This document shows positions 10,106 through 18,583 of a DNA stretch of 64,000 nucleotides, piece by piece. Origin of the DNA: Sodalis sp. dw_96 (GTDB lineage: Bacteria; Pseudomonadota; Gammaproteobacteria; Enterobacterales; Enterobacteriaceae); contig NZ_JAAVUT010000001.1 in the NCBI RefSeq assembly GCF_018449575.1, forward strand, positions 62,001 to 126,000, written 5' to 3'. The translations under genes were made by a program, and so were the position numbers. The notes beneath the pieces are model-generated. The model was not told the origin of the DNA. It did no database searches and worked only from the letters and a program-made list of their open reading frames with translations. Position 1 is the first letter of the stretch. Every line of letters starts with the position of its first letter.

Positions 10106-11241
10106 AGGCGACGACCCGCGGTCAATAATTTTCCGAACAGCGGCGCCCAGAACCCGCGATATCCGGTATCGACCTTTACCGTGGCGCTGGTACCGGAGAA
10201 CAGGGTAAGATCGGAACTTGGCTCATCAAATTCGAGCCGAACCGGTACCCGCTGAACGACCTTGACCCAGTTCCCGGTTGCGTTTTCAGGCGGTACCAGG
10301 GTGAAATCCGATCCTGCCCCAGGACTCATGCTGATGACGTGGGCTTTGAAAATTCGATCAGGATAGGTATCAATATTGATTGTCGCATCTTGGCCTACAT
10401 GCATATGGGTCACTTCCGTTTCCCGGAAGTTGGCTTCAACCCACATCTGCCGCCGGGATAGCAGGGCAAACGCCGGCGCACCGCTGTTGATATAGTTGCC
10501 GACCTGTAAATCATCCACTTTAGCCACAATACCGTCGTCAGGCGCATATATGGTGGTGTAAGACAGGAGCAGCCGTGCTTCATCGAAGGCGCTCCTGGCT
10601 TCGCGAACAGCGGGATGATTATCGACCTCTATATCCGGATGACCGCCCAATTCAACCACCGTATTGGCAATCTGCTGTTCTATGGACGCTATTCGCTGCC
10701 GGGCAACTTTAAGGTCGGTATCCGCGCGTTCGTATTCTGAGCGGGAAATGGACTGGCTGACCACCAGCGTCTTTTTTCTAAGAAAGTCTTTTTGCTCAAA
10801 ATCAGCCGATTCTTTGGCCGATTGCAGTTCAGCCTGTTGTTCCCGGTATTTTGCCTTCAGTCCTTCAATAGCAAGTCTTGCGACATTCAGCTGTGCTTCT
10901 GTCTGGCTGAGCGCAATCCGGTACGGCTCAGCATTTATTTGAAAGAGAACTTGTCCTTTATAAACCCGTTGGTTGTCCTTCACCGCAATTTTGGCGACTT
11001 GTCCTGAAACCTGGGCATTGATCAATGTTTTAGCTACCCGAGCGTATGCATTGTCGGTTGAAACATAGGGTTCGGCGCCCAGATAATACAAACAGCCGGC
11101 TACGGCTAAAAGAACAGGTAATCCAATCATAAGGATGGGACGTAATGTCTCTTTGACTCTTTTCCTGATATGCGTCCCGGCTTTTGTAAGCTCTTTCAGT
11201 TCGCGGGCGTCCAACGCCGCGTTGCCAACATTTTTAGTCAT
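10102..11241 (-). CDS. HlyD/EmrA-type membrane fusion protein
   Basis: About 379 residues. A cytoplasmic tail is followed by one transmembrane helix (LRPILMIGLPVLLAVAGCLY), then a lipoyl-like half (VSTDNAYARVAKTLINAQVSG), a long alpha hairpin (about residues 95-200), the second lipoyl half (IYAPDDGIVAKVDDL) and a beta-barrel. It bridges the inner-membrane EmrB-like transporter to an outer-membrane channel. The start at 11241 follows AAGGTG at a workable distance; a GTG four codons upstream is possible. It is divergent from the TetR gene across about 155 bp, where the shared promoters must lie. Confidence 0.87.
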   Translation of the reverse strand: MTKNVGNAALDARELKELTKAGTHIRKRVKETLRPILMIGLPVLLAVAGCLYYLGAEPYVSTDNAYARVAKTLINAQVSGQVAKIAVKDNQRVYKGQVLFQINAEPYRIALSQTEAQLNVARLAIEGLKAKYREQQAELQSAKESADFEQKDFLRKKTLVVSQSISRSEYERADTDLKVARQRIASIEQQIANTVVELGGHPDIEVDNHPAVREARSAFDEARLLLSYTTIYAPDDGIVAKVDDLQVGNYINSGAPAFALLSRRQMWVEANFRETEVTHMHVGQDATINIDTYPDRIFKAHVISMSPGAGSDFTLVPPENATGNWVKVVQRVPVRLEFDEPSSDLTLFSGTSATVKVDTGYRGFWAPLFGKLLTAGRRL

Positions 11242-11398
11242 AATGAACTTCACCTTCCATCCGGAAACAGGGCCTTTCCCCCTGAGGTATCGCTTCGCCG
11301 CACGAAGCTTAAAACTTAGCCTTTTCAGAGTCTTTAATTTTGTGCGACAATGTAAGAATATCGAGCAACCGATCTTTGTTCAAGGACTTTTGTACACT

Positions 11399-12022
11399 AT
11401 GGCACAAAATAAAGTTTCAGAAGGGAAGGGCCGTGGCCGCCCCCGTGCGTATAACCCTGAGGCAGCGATACAGCAGGCTCTAGATATTTTTTGGCACCAG
11501 GGGTATTCCGCAGCTTCGCTGGATGGCATCGCCAATGCCGCCGGGATGAATCGCCCGAGTCTTTATGCGGCATTCGGCAATAAGCACGCGCTTTATATCA
11601 AGGCACTAGAGCAATATTGGGTACAGGCCGCTGATGCCATGCGTAAGGCGCTTGCGGATAACACGCTGTCATTACGCCAGGCGTTGACGCATTTTTATCA
11701 GGGGCAATTGTCAATCTACTTCTCGGGCGACGGCCAACCGCGAGGCTGCTTTATGATCAGCACAGCCACGTCCGAGTCCATGGGGGATGCACCAATACAA
11801 ACGTTTCTTTTGGGGCGGATGCATCAACTTGACGCCAGTCTCGAAACAAGGCTGCGAGCAGCCATCATTGCGGGAGAATTAAAAAAAGATGCCGACGTTG
11901 CCGCTCTTGCCATCGTCGGGTCCGCGGTGCTGCATACCCTTTCAATCCGTGCCCGGGCGGGAGAATCCCGCGCTGTATTGATGGAGGTCGCCAACAGCGT
12001 GATAAATCTGATTTGCGGGTGA
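11399..12022 (+). CDS. TetR-family transcriptional regulator
   Basis: A 207-residue repressor-type regulator. The N-terminal helix-turn-helix is typical: AIQQALDIFWHQGYSAASLD, then IANAAGMNRPSLYAAFGNKHALY. The C-terminal ligand domain is of the TetR_C type with RGCFMISTATSE. The start is taken at ATG 11399 because the DNA-binding domain begins about 20 residues later as in relatives; the frame is open far upstream but overlaps the divergent pump gene there. Divergent placement suggests that it represses the EmrAB-like pump and itself. No clear operator palindrome was found in the shared gap. Confidence 0.85.
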   Translation: MAQNKVSEGKGRGRPRAYNPEAAIQQALDIFWHQGYSAASLDGIANAAGMNRPSLYAAFGNKHALYIKALEQYWVQAADAMRKALADNTLSLRQALTHFYQGQLSIYFSGDGQPRGCFMISTATSESMGDAPIQTFLLGRMHQLDASLETRLRAAIIAGELKKDADVAALAIVGSAVLHTLSIRARAGESRAVLMEVANSVINLICG

Positions 12023-12195
12023 AAGGCGGAACAGATGCCTGGAGGAGGGTACCACCTCCCCTGATGGAACCCAGCTCGCCCAATATCACCATGCTGAAGT
12101 AAGTGCATAGATGTATGTATTAATTGAGTTCATTCCCCGGAAGAAGCGTTTGATCCCGTCGAATGTACCCCACCTTATGTTAAGGCATCACAAAA

Positions 12196-12213
12196 GTGTG
12201 ACGGCGATCACAC
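12196..12213. promoter_or_regulatory. Perfect CRP-type site upstream of exuT-like gene
   Basis: GTGTGACGGCGATCACAC is an ideal CRP site: both TGTGA and TCACA half-sites are exact with a 6-bp spacer, and the symmetry extends one more base each side. It is in the 440-bp gap (12023-12464) between the TetR gene and the hexuronate transporter, about 250 bp before the latter's ATG. The rest of this gap is A+T-rich with no gene evident. Catabolite control of the transporter fits its role. Confidence 0.7.
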
Positions 12214-12464
12214 TCAGTGACCAAGCAAAGCCCTGACCCCATCAAAGTTGAGCCAGATCACGAAAAATAATGAAACGCTGCTCCATTATCATAAAAACTG
12301 TGATTCATACTACAAATTAAGCGCATATCTGAATGGCTGGAAAAATTTTCTTTGACGCCCCTATAGCGCCATGGCCGTGGATTTGTCTTTTTTTTCAATA
12401 AGATAGTGCCTGCTGCAGTATTTTCAACAAGGTACTGTATGGCGATGAACAAGGGGTAAGGTAT

Positions 12465-13733
12465 ATGCGCACGACGGGTCATTTGCGCTGGTATATGGTG
12501 TCATTGGTTACCCTCGGCACGATTTTGTGCTATTTAACCAGAAACACCATTTCAGCGGCCGCGCCAACGCTACAAAGCGATCTGCACGTCACGACACAAC
12601 AATATTCCTACATTATCGCGGTGTTCTCGGCTTGTTACACCATAGCCCAACCTATCGTTGGTTATGTGATTGATTCTCTGGGTACTAAAGTCGGTTATAC
12701 CGTTTTTGGCGTTTTGTGGGGGATTTTTTGCCTCGGCGCATCTTTTGCCGGTGGCTGGAAAGGGTTGGCGGTACTTCGCGGCTTGGGCGGTTTTGCAGAA
12801 AGCGCCATGATTCCCGCGGGGTTAAAAGCCGTGACTGAATGGTTCCCGGATAAGGAACGTTCCGTTGCGGTGGGATATTTCAACGTGGGTTCCTCAATGG
12901 GGGCGGTAATAGCGCCGCCGCTGGTGGCCTGGGCCATCTATATCCATAGCTGGCGTCTGGCCTTTGTCATTGTCGGCTTGGCCAGCGTGATGTGGGGCAT
13001 TGGCTGGTTGCTGGTATACAACCGTCCGTCAAAATCCAAATCCCTGTCGAAGGAAGAGTACCTGTACATTACCGGCGGACAACCGGAAAAAACGCAGGTG
13101 GAAAAGGTTCATATCGGTCGCTTGCTTAAACAGCGTAAATTCTGGGGGATTGCGCTGCCGCGCTTCCTGGCCGAACCGGCATGGGGGACCTTTAACGCCT
13201 GGATCCCGTTGTTTATGGTGCATACTTACGGCTTCACGCTGAAAGATATTGCCATGTTTGCCTGGATCCCCATGCTGTTTGCCGATATGGGCTGCATCAT
13301 CGGCGGCTACCTGCCCGGGATTTTCCAAAAAGTATTCGGCGTAAATATCGTCGTTTCCCGTAAGCTGGTGGTGACCATGGGCGCGGCGATGATGCTGCTG
13401 CCGGGCATGGTGGGACTGTTCGGCAGTCCGTTTGTCGCCATTGCCCTGCTGTGCGTCGGCGGGTTTGCCCACCAGTCGTTGTCCGGCGCATTGATTACGC
13501 TCTCCTCCGATATGTTTGATCCGGGGGAGGTGGCGACAGCGAATGGTTTTACCGGTATGGCGGCCTGGACGGCAAGCACGCTGTTTGCGCTGGTGGTGGG
13601 GGCGTTGGCCGATACCATCGGTTTCAGTCCGCTGTTCGCCGTTTTATCGGTTTTTGATGTGATTGGCGCGGTGATATTGTGGACGCTGCTGAAATCATCC
13701 GACCCGACGTTCAGTGCTGAACGAACCGCTTAA
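12465..13733 (+). CDS. exuT: Hexuronate transporter, ExuT-like (MFS, anion:cation symporter)
   Basis: A 422-residue inner-membrane symporter. The sequence follows E. coli ExuT closely at recognisable points: LVTLGTILCYLTRNTISAAA in helix 1, TQQYSYIIAVFSACYT, KERSVAVGYFNVGSSMGA, ALPRFLAEPAWGTFNAWIPL, and GALADTIGFSPLFAVL near the end. ExuT imports glucuronate and galacturonate. The usual uxaCA partners are not adjacent, but uronate dehydrogenase and UxuA homologues lie about 13 kb away. A strong CRP site precedes it. Confidence 0.85.
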   Translation: MRTTGHLRWYMVSLVTLGTILCYLTRNTISAAAPTLQSDLHVTTQQYSYIIAVFSACYTIAQPIVGYVIDSLGTKVGYTVFGVLWGIFCLGASFAGGWKGLAVLRGLGGFAESAMIPAGLKAVTEWFPDKERSVAVGYFNVGSSMGAVIAPPLVAWAIYIHSWRLAFVIVGLASVMWGIGWLLVYNRPSKSKSLSKEEYLYITGGQPEKTQVEKVHIGRLLKQRKFWGIALPRFLAEPAWGTFNAWIPLFMVHTYGFTLKDIAMFAWIPMLFADMGCIIGGYLPGIFQKVFGVNIVVSRKLVVTMGAAMMLLPGMVGLFGSPFVAIALLCVGGFAHQSLSGALITLSSDMFDPGEVATANGFTGMAAWTASTLFALVVGALADTIGFSPLFAVLSVFDVIGAVILWTLLKSSDPTFSAERTA

Positions 13734-13872
13734 GCAAGCTGAATAGCAATAATCGCCGGCCTGTCATTGGTCTCCAGGTCGGTTGGTAGAGGGTGCGGAA
13801 AGACAATCCGGCTGCAATCAGACACAACGGATGTCCTTTCGCAACGCATTTACATCCCTCCCCGGCATGTTT

Positions 13873-14181
13873 CTAAATCACCGAGCATAAGTATCCTCTT
13901 TTGCCAAAATCCTTGCCGTAGTAATCCTTTGGATGGGGATGATAGCCAATGGCCTTTCCGTTTCCTTGCGCCGCACACTCTTTGTCCCCTTCATCTTGAT
14001 ATATCTTAGGCACGGGACCAAACAGTTTTGCGTTATTCCAAAACTGTTTTTGACCCGGAGGGCTGACTAACTTGGGCGCGGTATCAGAAGGCTTATCGCC
14101 AGGGGTAAAATTCAAATAGGCGCATCCGGAAGAAAACAGCATAAAGCCTGTCAATATAATGGAACTCGTGGTCATTCTCAT
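13873..14181 (-). CDS. Small putative lipoprotein of unknown function
   Basis: A 102-residue protein. Its N-terminus is a lipoprotein signal: MRMTTSSIILTGFMLFSSGC, with the lipobox LFSSGC and Cys20 as the lipidation site. The mature part has no known domain. It is rich in Pro, Lys and Tyr, and has two further cysteines, one in KECAAQG and one in YLC near the C-terminus, which could form a disulfide. ATG 14181 gives a normal signal length; ATG 14175, two codons later, is equally possible. It is monocistronic and convergent to the exuT-like gene. I do not recognise the family. Confidence 0.6.
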   Translation of the reverse strand: MRMTTSSIILTGFMLFSSGCAYLNFTPGDKPSDTAPKLVSPPGQKQFWNNAKLFGPVPKIYQDEGDKECAAQGNGKAIGYHPHPKDYYGKDFGKRGYLCSVI

Positions 14182-14605
14182 GATATATGCGCCCAATGAT
14201 TAGCCGTGTATAATAATATTTGTCTGGTGATATATCATTCAGACAATAATGGTTCATAAAGCTGAAAAGTATTTTTAGCTTTGATGTAATTTTAAATTAA
14301 ATAAAAAACTATCAAAATTTTGGCATAAATTTGCTCCGCTAAAGGATTGCGTAACATGAAAGCATTTTATTATATTTACTTGGGTTATTAATGCTTTTAA
14401 CCTACATCTCGTATTGTAAAGTTGCAATTGCCACTTTTATCATTTCTTGTATTTAACGCATTTTGAGAAAACACTTAGATTAGAATAATAAAAATCTCAT
14501 TAGTTTCAAGTGCTAATGACAGAATTAACATATTAACCTAGATAAAAATTAGTAGTGATACGTATTGTTTTAATCTTCGCGTGCTAACCAATGGAGGTAT
14601 TCGAA
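14182..14605. other. A+T-rich non-coding stretch
   Basis: About 420 bp of markedly A+T-rich sequence with no open frame of note on either strand. It holds many short poly-T and TAAAT runs and could carry promoters for the lipoprotein (leftward) and for the small reading frame at 14606 (rightward). No repeat, tRNA or IS end was recognised. Confidence 0.4.
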
Positions 14606-14695
14606 ATGGGGATAAGAACCGTTTTTTTATGTTTTTGCCCTGGTCGGCTAGGGCCAAATATTGGCACGATCGTTTTTGATATTCGCGATCGGTAA
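14606..14695 (+). CDS. Possible 29-residue small protein
   Basis: An ATG preceded by GGAGG (14594-14598) at ideal spacing opens a 29-codon frame. It begins MGIRTVFLCFCPG and ends VFDIRDR, with a hairpin five bases after the stop. The peptide has a hydrophobic VFLCFC start and no known domain. Shine-Dalgarno, short frame and hairpin make a plausible small gene. Chance cannot be excluded, and a small RNA covering the same stretch is an alternative. Confidence 0.35.
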   Translation: MGIRTVFLCFCPGRLGPNIGTIVFDIRDR

Positions 14696-14699
14696 TGAG

Positions 14700-14721
14700 A
14701 AGGGCCACCTAGGCGGCCCTT
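14700..14721. terminator. Hairpin, possible terminator
   Basis: Inverted repeat AAGGGCC / GGCCCTT with an 8-base loop containing CCTAGG. No clear T-run follows on either strand. It lies between the small frame ending at 14695 and the end of the SDR gene on the other strand, so it could serve both. Confidence 0.45.
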
Positions 14722-14772
14722 AATGTATGGGGTAAGTCTTTTTGTTGAACAACCCTTTTCAGATGATTCAGC

Positions 14773-15615
14773 CTAACTGAAGTCGGTACTGGTGGTGACG
14801 CTTGCCCAATCACTGATTTCCTGTCCCAGTTGGCTCAGTTTCTGCCGCACCTGTTCCAGGGCATCCGCCCCCAAAATCAGGTGCACAGGGGGCTTTTCCG
14901 CCTGCAAGGCGGTAATAATGGCTTTGCCGGCCAGTGCCGGGTCGCCTCGCTGAATACCGTGCGCCGCAGACAGGCCCGCGCGTACCTTACCGGTGGTTTC
15001 AGCATAGGCCGCCAGACGAACCTTCGATTGTTTCATTGAATTTGGGCTACGAAAGTCGGTACGGAACGCGCCCGGTTCGACAACCGTGACGCCAATCCCA
15101 AACGGAGCAAGCTCTTTAAACAACGTTTCCGAGAGGCCTTCAACGGCAAATTTTGTCATGTGATAAAACCCGACGGCGGGAAACGTAACCAGTCCGCCCA
15201 CGGAGCTGACATTGACAACATGCCCATGTCCCCGCCCGCGCATCCCCGGCAGCACCGCTTTGATCATGTTCCAGGTTCCATAAACATTGGTTTCAAACAG
15301 GTCGCGGACATCCTGCTCGTCACCTTCTTCTATGGCGGCCAGATAGCCGTAACCAGCATTGTTTACCAGGACATCAACCGCGCCGAAGCGCGCTTTTGCA
15401 GCGTTAACCGCGGCCTCTGCCTGCTCGGGGCGGGTGACATCCAGTTCAAGAGCAATCGCCGCATCTTTATACTTTTTGACCAGGTCATCCAGCGCGGAGG
15501 CATCTCTTGCGGTCAGCACAACGCGATAACCCGCCATCAGTACCTGTTCAGCAAGGTCTCGTCCCAGACCTTTGGAGCAGCCGGTTATCAGCCATACAGA
15601 TTTATCTTTAATCAT
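14773..15615 (-). CDS. Short-chain dehydrogenase/reductase
   Basis: A 280-residue classical SDR oxidoreductase. The NAD(P)-binding TGCSKGLGRDLAEQ is at residues 12-25, NNAGYG near 86, and the catalytic Ser plus YxxxK appear as NVSSVGG and YHMTKFAVE. It belongs to the group often annotated as oxidoreductase/retinol-dehydrogenase-like (DVTRPEQAEAAV, VEPGAFRTDF). The substrate is unknown. It is divergent from a LysR regulator across about 150 bp, the usual arrangement for a regulator and its target. Confidence 0.87.
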   Translation of the reverse strand: MIKDKSVWLITGCSKGLGRDLAEQVLMAGYRVVLTARDASALDDLVKKYKDAAIALELDVTRPEQAEAAVNAAKARFGAVDVLVNNAGYGYLAAIEEGDEQDVRDLFETNVYGTWNMIKAVLPGMRGRGHGHVVNVSSVGGLVTFPAVGFYHMTKFAVEGLSETLFKELAPFGIGVTVVEPGAFRTDFRSPNSMKQSKVRLAAYAETTGKVRAGLSAAHGIQRGDPALAGKAIITALQAEKPPVHLILGADALEQVRQKLSQLGQEISDWASVTTSTDFS

Positions 15616-15769
15616 GTGTCAGCCCTTATCTCTTTATTTCATTTAGGCCCCTTCCCAGTCACCAGGAGGACTGACGGGGGGCGACGAACGTCGTTCGATC
15701 TCATCGACAATGAGCATTGAGTGTAATAGCCTAGAATTTTTTTATCATGTCTGATAATTAGGACGAGCC

Positions 15770-16675
15770 ATGCAATCTGATAAAACAATCAGCAAGGGCA
15801 ATCTCGATGATTTATCCGCTTTCGCCACGGTGGCCCGTATCTGCAGTTTTACCCGAGCCGCCGCCGAATTAAAGATGTCCACATCGATGCTGAGCTATAC
15901 GATTAAACGACTCGAGGCCCGCCTGGGCATGTCTCTGCTGCAACGCACCAGCCGCAGCGTTGCCCCGACGGAAGCGGGGGAGAAACTATTGCTAGCGCTA
16001 CTGCCTGCGCTGGACACCATCGAAGGGACGCTAAATGAGCTAGCCCTTGCGGAAAAGCATGTGACGGGAACCCTGCGTCTTAATGTCACCCGACAGGCAT
16101 ATAACAATGTAATACGTCCTTTAACCGGTAAATTCTGTGCCATGTATCCGCAGGCCACCCTGGAAGTGATCATTGACTATGGGTTTAGTGATATCGTTGC
16201 CGAACGATTTGATGCCGGCATCCGGCTGGGGGAAAAATTACAGCAGGACATGGTGGCCATCCCCGCAGGACCGCCGCTTTGCATGGCGGTGGTGGCCTCA
16301 CCAGGCTACCTGAAGGACCGGCCTTTACCGGCAACGCCGGAAGATCTCAAAACCCATAAATGCATTAATTACCGGATGATTTCGGCAAATAACATTTACT
16401 CCTGGGAATTTTCAAAGGAGGGCAGAGACTTAAGAATTGCCCTCAACGGTCCGCTGACCTTCAATGACCCTGACCTGATGCTGCAAGCCGCCCTTGACGG
16501 GTTGGGCATAGCCTATGTCCTTGACCACGAGGTGAAAGACCATATAGCGGCCGGCCGCCTGATAAGATTATTGGAAGACTGGACGACTCATTTCCCCGGT
16601 TTCTTTCTTTATTACCCATCCCGGCGGCGCGTCTCTCCCGTATTATCTTCATTTATTTCTTTATTGAAAGGCTAG
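15770..16675 (+). CDS. LysR-family transcriptional regulator
   Basis: A 301-residue LysR-type regulator. The N-terminal winged HTH is clear (LDDLSAFATVARICSFTRAA, then MSTSMLSYTIKRLEARLGM and LLQRTSRSVAPTEAGE). The C-terminal two-lobe effector domain is of the CrgA/DsdC-like group, ending with FFLYYPSRRRVSPVL. The start follows AGGACGAG by a short gap. It probably controls the divergent SDR gene. A hairpin terminator follows at 16748. Confidence 0.9.
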   Translation: MQSDKTISKGNLDDLSAFATVARICSFTRAAAELKMSTSMLSYTIKRLEARLGMSLLQRTSRSVAPTEAGEKLLLALLPALDTIEGTLNELALAEKHVTGTLRLNVTRQAYNNVIRPLTGKFCAMYPQATLEVIIDYGFSDIVAERFDAGIRLGEKLQQDMVAIPAGPPLCMAVVASPGYLKDRPLPATPEDLKTHKCINYRMISANNIYSWEFSKEGRDLRIALNGPLTFNDPDLMLQAALDGLGIAYVLDHEVKDHIAAGRLIRLLEDWTTHFPGFFLYYPSRRRVSPVLSSFISLLKG

Positions 16676-16747
16676 GGCATAAAAAGACGGCGCTCTCCCC
16701 GCGACGGTGAAAATGCAGGCCGGCGAACGCATAAAGCATTCCCAAAC

Positions 16748-16770
16748 ACAGCCACCCTTGAGGTGGCTGT
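16748..16770 (+). terminator. Intrinsic terminator-like hairpin after the LysR gene
   Basis: A perfect 9-bp stem ACAGCCACC / GGTGGCTGT with a 5-base loop, followed by ATTACTTCT, about 70 bp after the LysR stop. The T-tract is weak. Between this hairpin and the aldehyde dehydrogenase remnant the sequence is A+T-rich and shows no gene. Confidence 0.6.
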
Positions 16771-16965
16771 ATTACTTCTGAATCCCAAATAAACTACGCT
16801 ACCAAGAAGAGCATTAATTTGCTTTAGCGGGTGCCTAATACAAATAATAATTCCTGAGCAAAATATATGGCTGCTTTATATCTTTCAATCCGATCTGTTA
16901 TGTTTACTCATTCTGTTCTCCTGTCAGGATACCGGGATTAATTTTATGGTGAATTTCGCTGTCCA

Positions 16966-17127
16966 TCAGCCGACAGTCTTGACCCACACCGACTGGGCAT
17001 TGGTGAATTCCCTCAAACCGAAATGAGACAGTTCACGCCCGTAGCCGCTGTTTTTAACGCCGCCCACCGGAATGATGGGGTTCGAAGCCGAAAAGCCGTT
17101 GATGAAAACACCCCCGGTTTCCCTGGG
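16966..17127 (-). pseudogene. Aldehyde dehydrogenase, C-terminal remnant
   Basis: Read on the minus strand, the frame from about 17116 to the TGA at 16966-16968 encodes VFINGFSASNPIIPVGG then VKNSGYGRELSHFGLREF and a VWVKTVG end. This is the conserved last 48 residues of NAD(P)-dependent aldehyde dehydrogenases of the succinate-semialdehyde type. Upstream of about 17125 the similarity stops abruptly and no catalytic cysteine or cofactor-binding region remains. It is a deletion scar. The promoter and start of yaiL lie just beyond it. Confidence 0.8.
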
Positions 17128-17266
17128 GGGTCATAATTACATCGGTAGCGACACTGATAGACCCCTCCAAACTCCAGCCACACGGTGATCGGGTCCTGCA
17201 ACCTGTTACAGCCGCAAAAATTACAGGTATAATCTCAAAAATCATTCAACGGGTTCAGAAACGAAG

Positions 17267-17806
17267 ATGACAAAACTCACCTTACAAGAGCAGATGCTAA
17301 AAGCTGGATTAGTGACCAGCAAAAAAATGGCCAAAGTCCAAAGAACGGCTAAAAAATCACGAGTTCAGGCTCGTGAGGCAAGAGAGGCTGTGGAAGAAAA
17401 TAAAAAAGCACAGCTTGAGCGTGATAAACAGCTCAGCGAACAACAAAAACAAGCTGCTTTATCTAAAGAGTATAAAGCTCAGGTGAAGCAGCTCATTGAA
17501 ATGAACAAAATTGACATTTCAAAAGGCGATATTGGTTTTAACTTCACAGATAATAATTTAATCAAAAAAATAGTTGTGGATAAGATTACACAAGCTCAGC
17601 TGATTAGTGGGCGTCTCGCTATTGCTCGTTTGGTTGTTGATAACAGCGGCGAGAGTAAATACGCTATTATCCCCGCGAGCGTAGCCGATAAAATTGCCCA
17701 GCGAGATGCGAACAGTATTGTATTAAATAGTGCGCTTAGTCAGGAAGAGCAAGATGAGGAAGATCCGTATGCCGATTTTAAAGTGCCCGATGATTTGATG
17801 TGGTAA
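17267..17806 (+). CDS. yaiL: YaiL, DUF2058-family nucleoprotein/polynucleotide-associated protein
   Basis: A 179-residue protein matching the YaiL/DUF2058 family from end to end. The start is MTKLTLQEQMLKAGLV. A strongly charged coiled-coil region follows at about residues 20-70 (Lys, Gln, Glu, Ala rich), then the conserved DISKGDIGFNFTDNN and the end YADFKVPDDLMW. The function in the cell is not established for the family; nucleic-acid association is suggested by its name. It is monocistronic. Confidence 0.88.
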   Translation: MTKLTLQEQMLKAGLVTSKKMAKVQRTAKKSRVQAREAREAVEENKKAQLERDKQLSEQQKQAALSKEYKAQVKQLIEMNKIDISKGDIGFNFTDNNLIKKIVVDKITQAQLISGRLAIARLVVDNSGESKYAIIPASVADKIAQRDANSIVLNSALSQEEQDEEDPYADFKVPDDLMW

Positions 17807-17994
17807 TTAACGTTTTGCAGATGCTTAAAGTGGATGGTTGGGTTTACAGGGATGCTTACGCCTTCACCTGTCCGTCCCCCTCGCATACCAGAAATTTATC
17901 ATCCAGACTTCAGCCAAAGACGTAGTCTGCGCAGGCATTGTGCTTTACACTGCGCGCTGCAAAAACTAAGTATTCAGACGATTAAGCAGGCGGT

Positions 17995-18477
17995 ATGGCG
18001 ATGAACGGAAAGATCACAACGTGGTTTAAGGATAGAGGTTATGGATTTATCAAAGATGAAAACGATGATAACCGTTATTTTCATGTGATTAAGGTCGCCA
18101 ACCCTGAGTTGATTAAGAAAGATGCGGTGGTGACTTTCGAAGCCACCACCAATAACAAGGGTTTGTCGGCTTATGCGGTGAAAGTCGTACCCCAAAGCAA
18201 ATACATCTATATTGCGGGCGAGCGCCTTAAGCTTACGTCGATCAAGTCTTACCTGGTTTACAGCGAAGAAGTGTCTGCCGATACCCGCATTGATAAAGAA
18301 AATGTGGTGCTGTCTGTGGGTGTACTGATGAGTAGCATCAGGCCGAAATCAGCCGCGAAGCCTGGTGAAATGCGCTCACTGAAAAAACTGGCGATCACCA
18401 CCTTCCAGGGAACGACGTTAATCTTCTCGGAAGATGAGATAGACGTGGATGCCACGGTGAAACTGCTCAAGGTCTGA
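17995..18477 (+). CDS. Cold-shock-domain protein with a C-terminal extension
   Basis: 160 residues. The first ~65 form a cold-shock (OB-fold) domain: GKITTWFKDRGYGFIKD has the RNP1-like GYGFIK, and NRYFHV corresponds to RNP2. These aromatic residues bind single-stranded nucleic acid. The remaining ~95 residues (from YIYIAGERL) are not a known domain to me and look like a second beta-rich unit. ATG 17995 is used; ATG 18001 two codons later is possible. CspA-type proteins have about 70 residues, so this is a longer relative. It is monocistronic. Confidence 0.75.
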   Translation: MAMNGKITTWFKDRGYGFIKDENDDNRYFHVIKVANPELIKKDAVVTFEATTNNKGLSAYAVKVVPQSKYIYIAGERLKLTSIKSYLVYSEEVSADTRIDKENVVLSVGVLMSSIRPKSAAKPGEMRSLKKLAITTFQGTTLIFSEDEIDVDATVKLLKV

Positions 18478-18583
18478 GCTAATACACTTAAATACAAATT
18501 AAGCATCAGATAATCACACAGGCCTTGCTCGGCCACCCAGTCACATATGGGCAGCCGTTTATTCGCATCCGTTCGCGCCGGCC

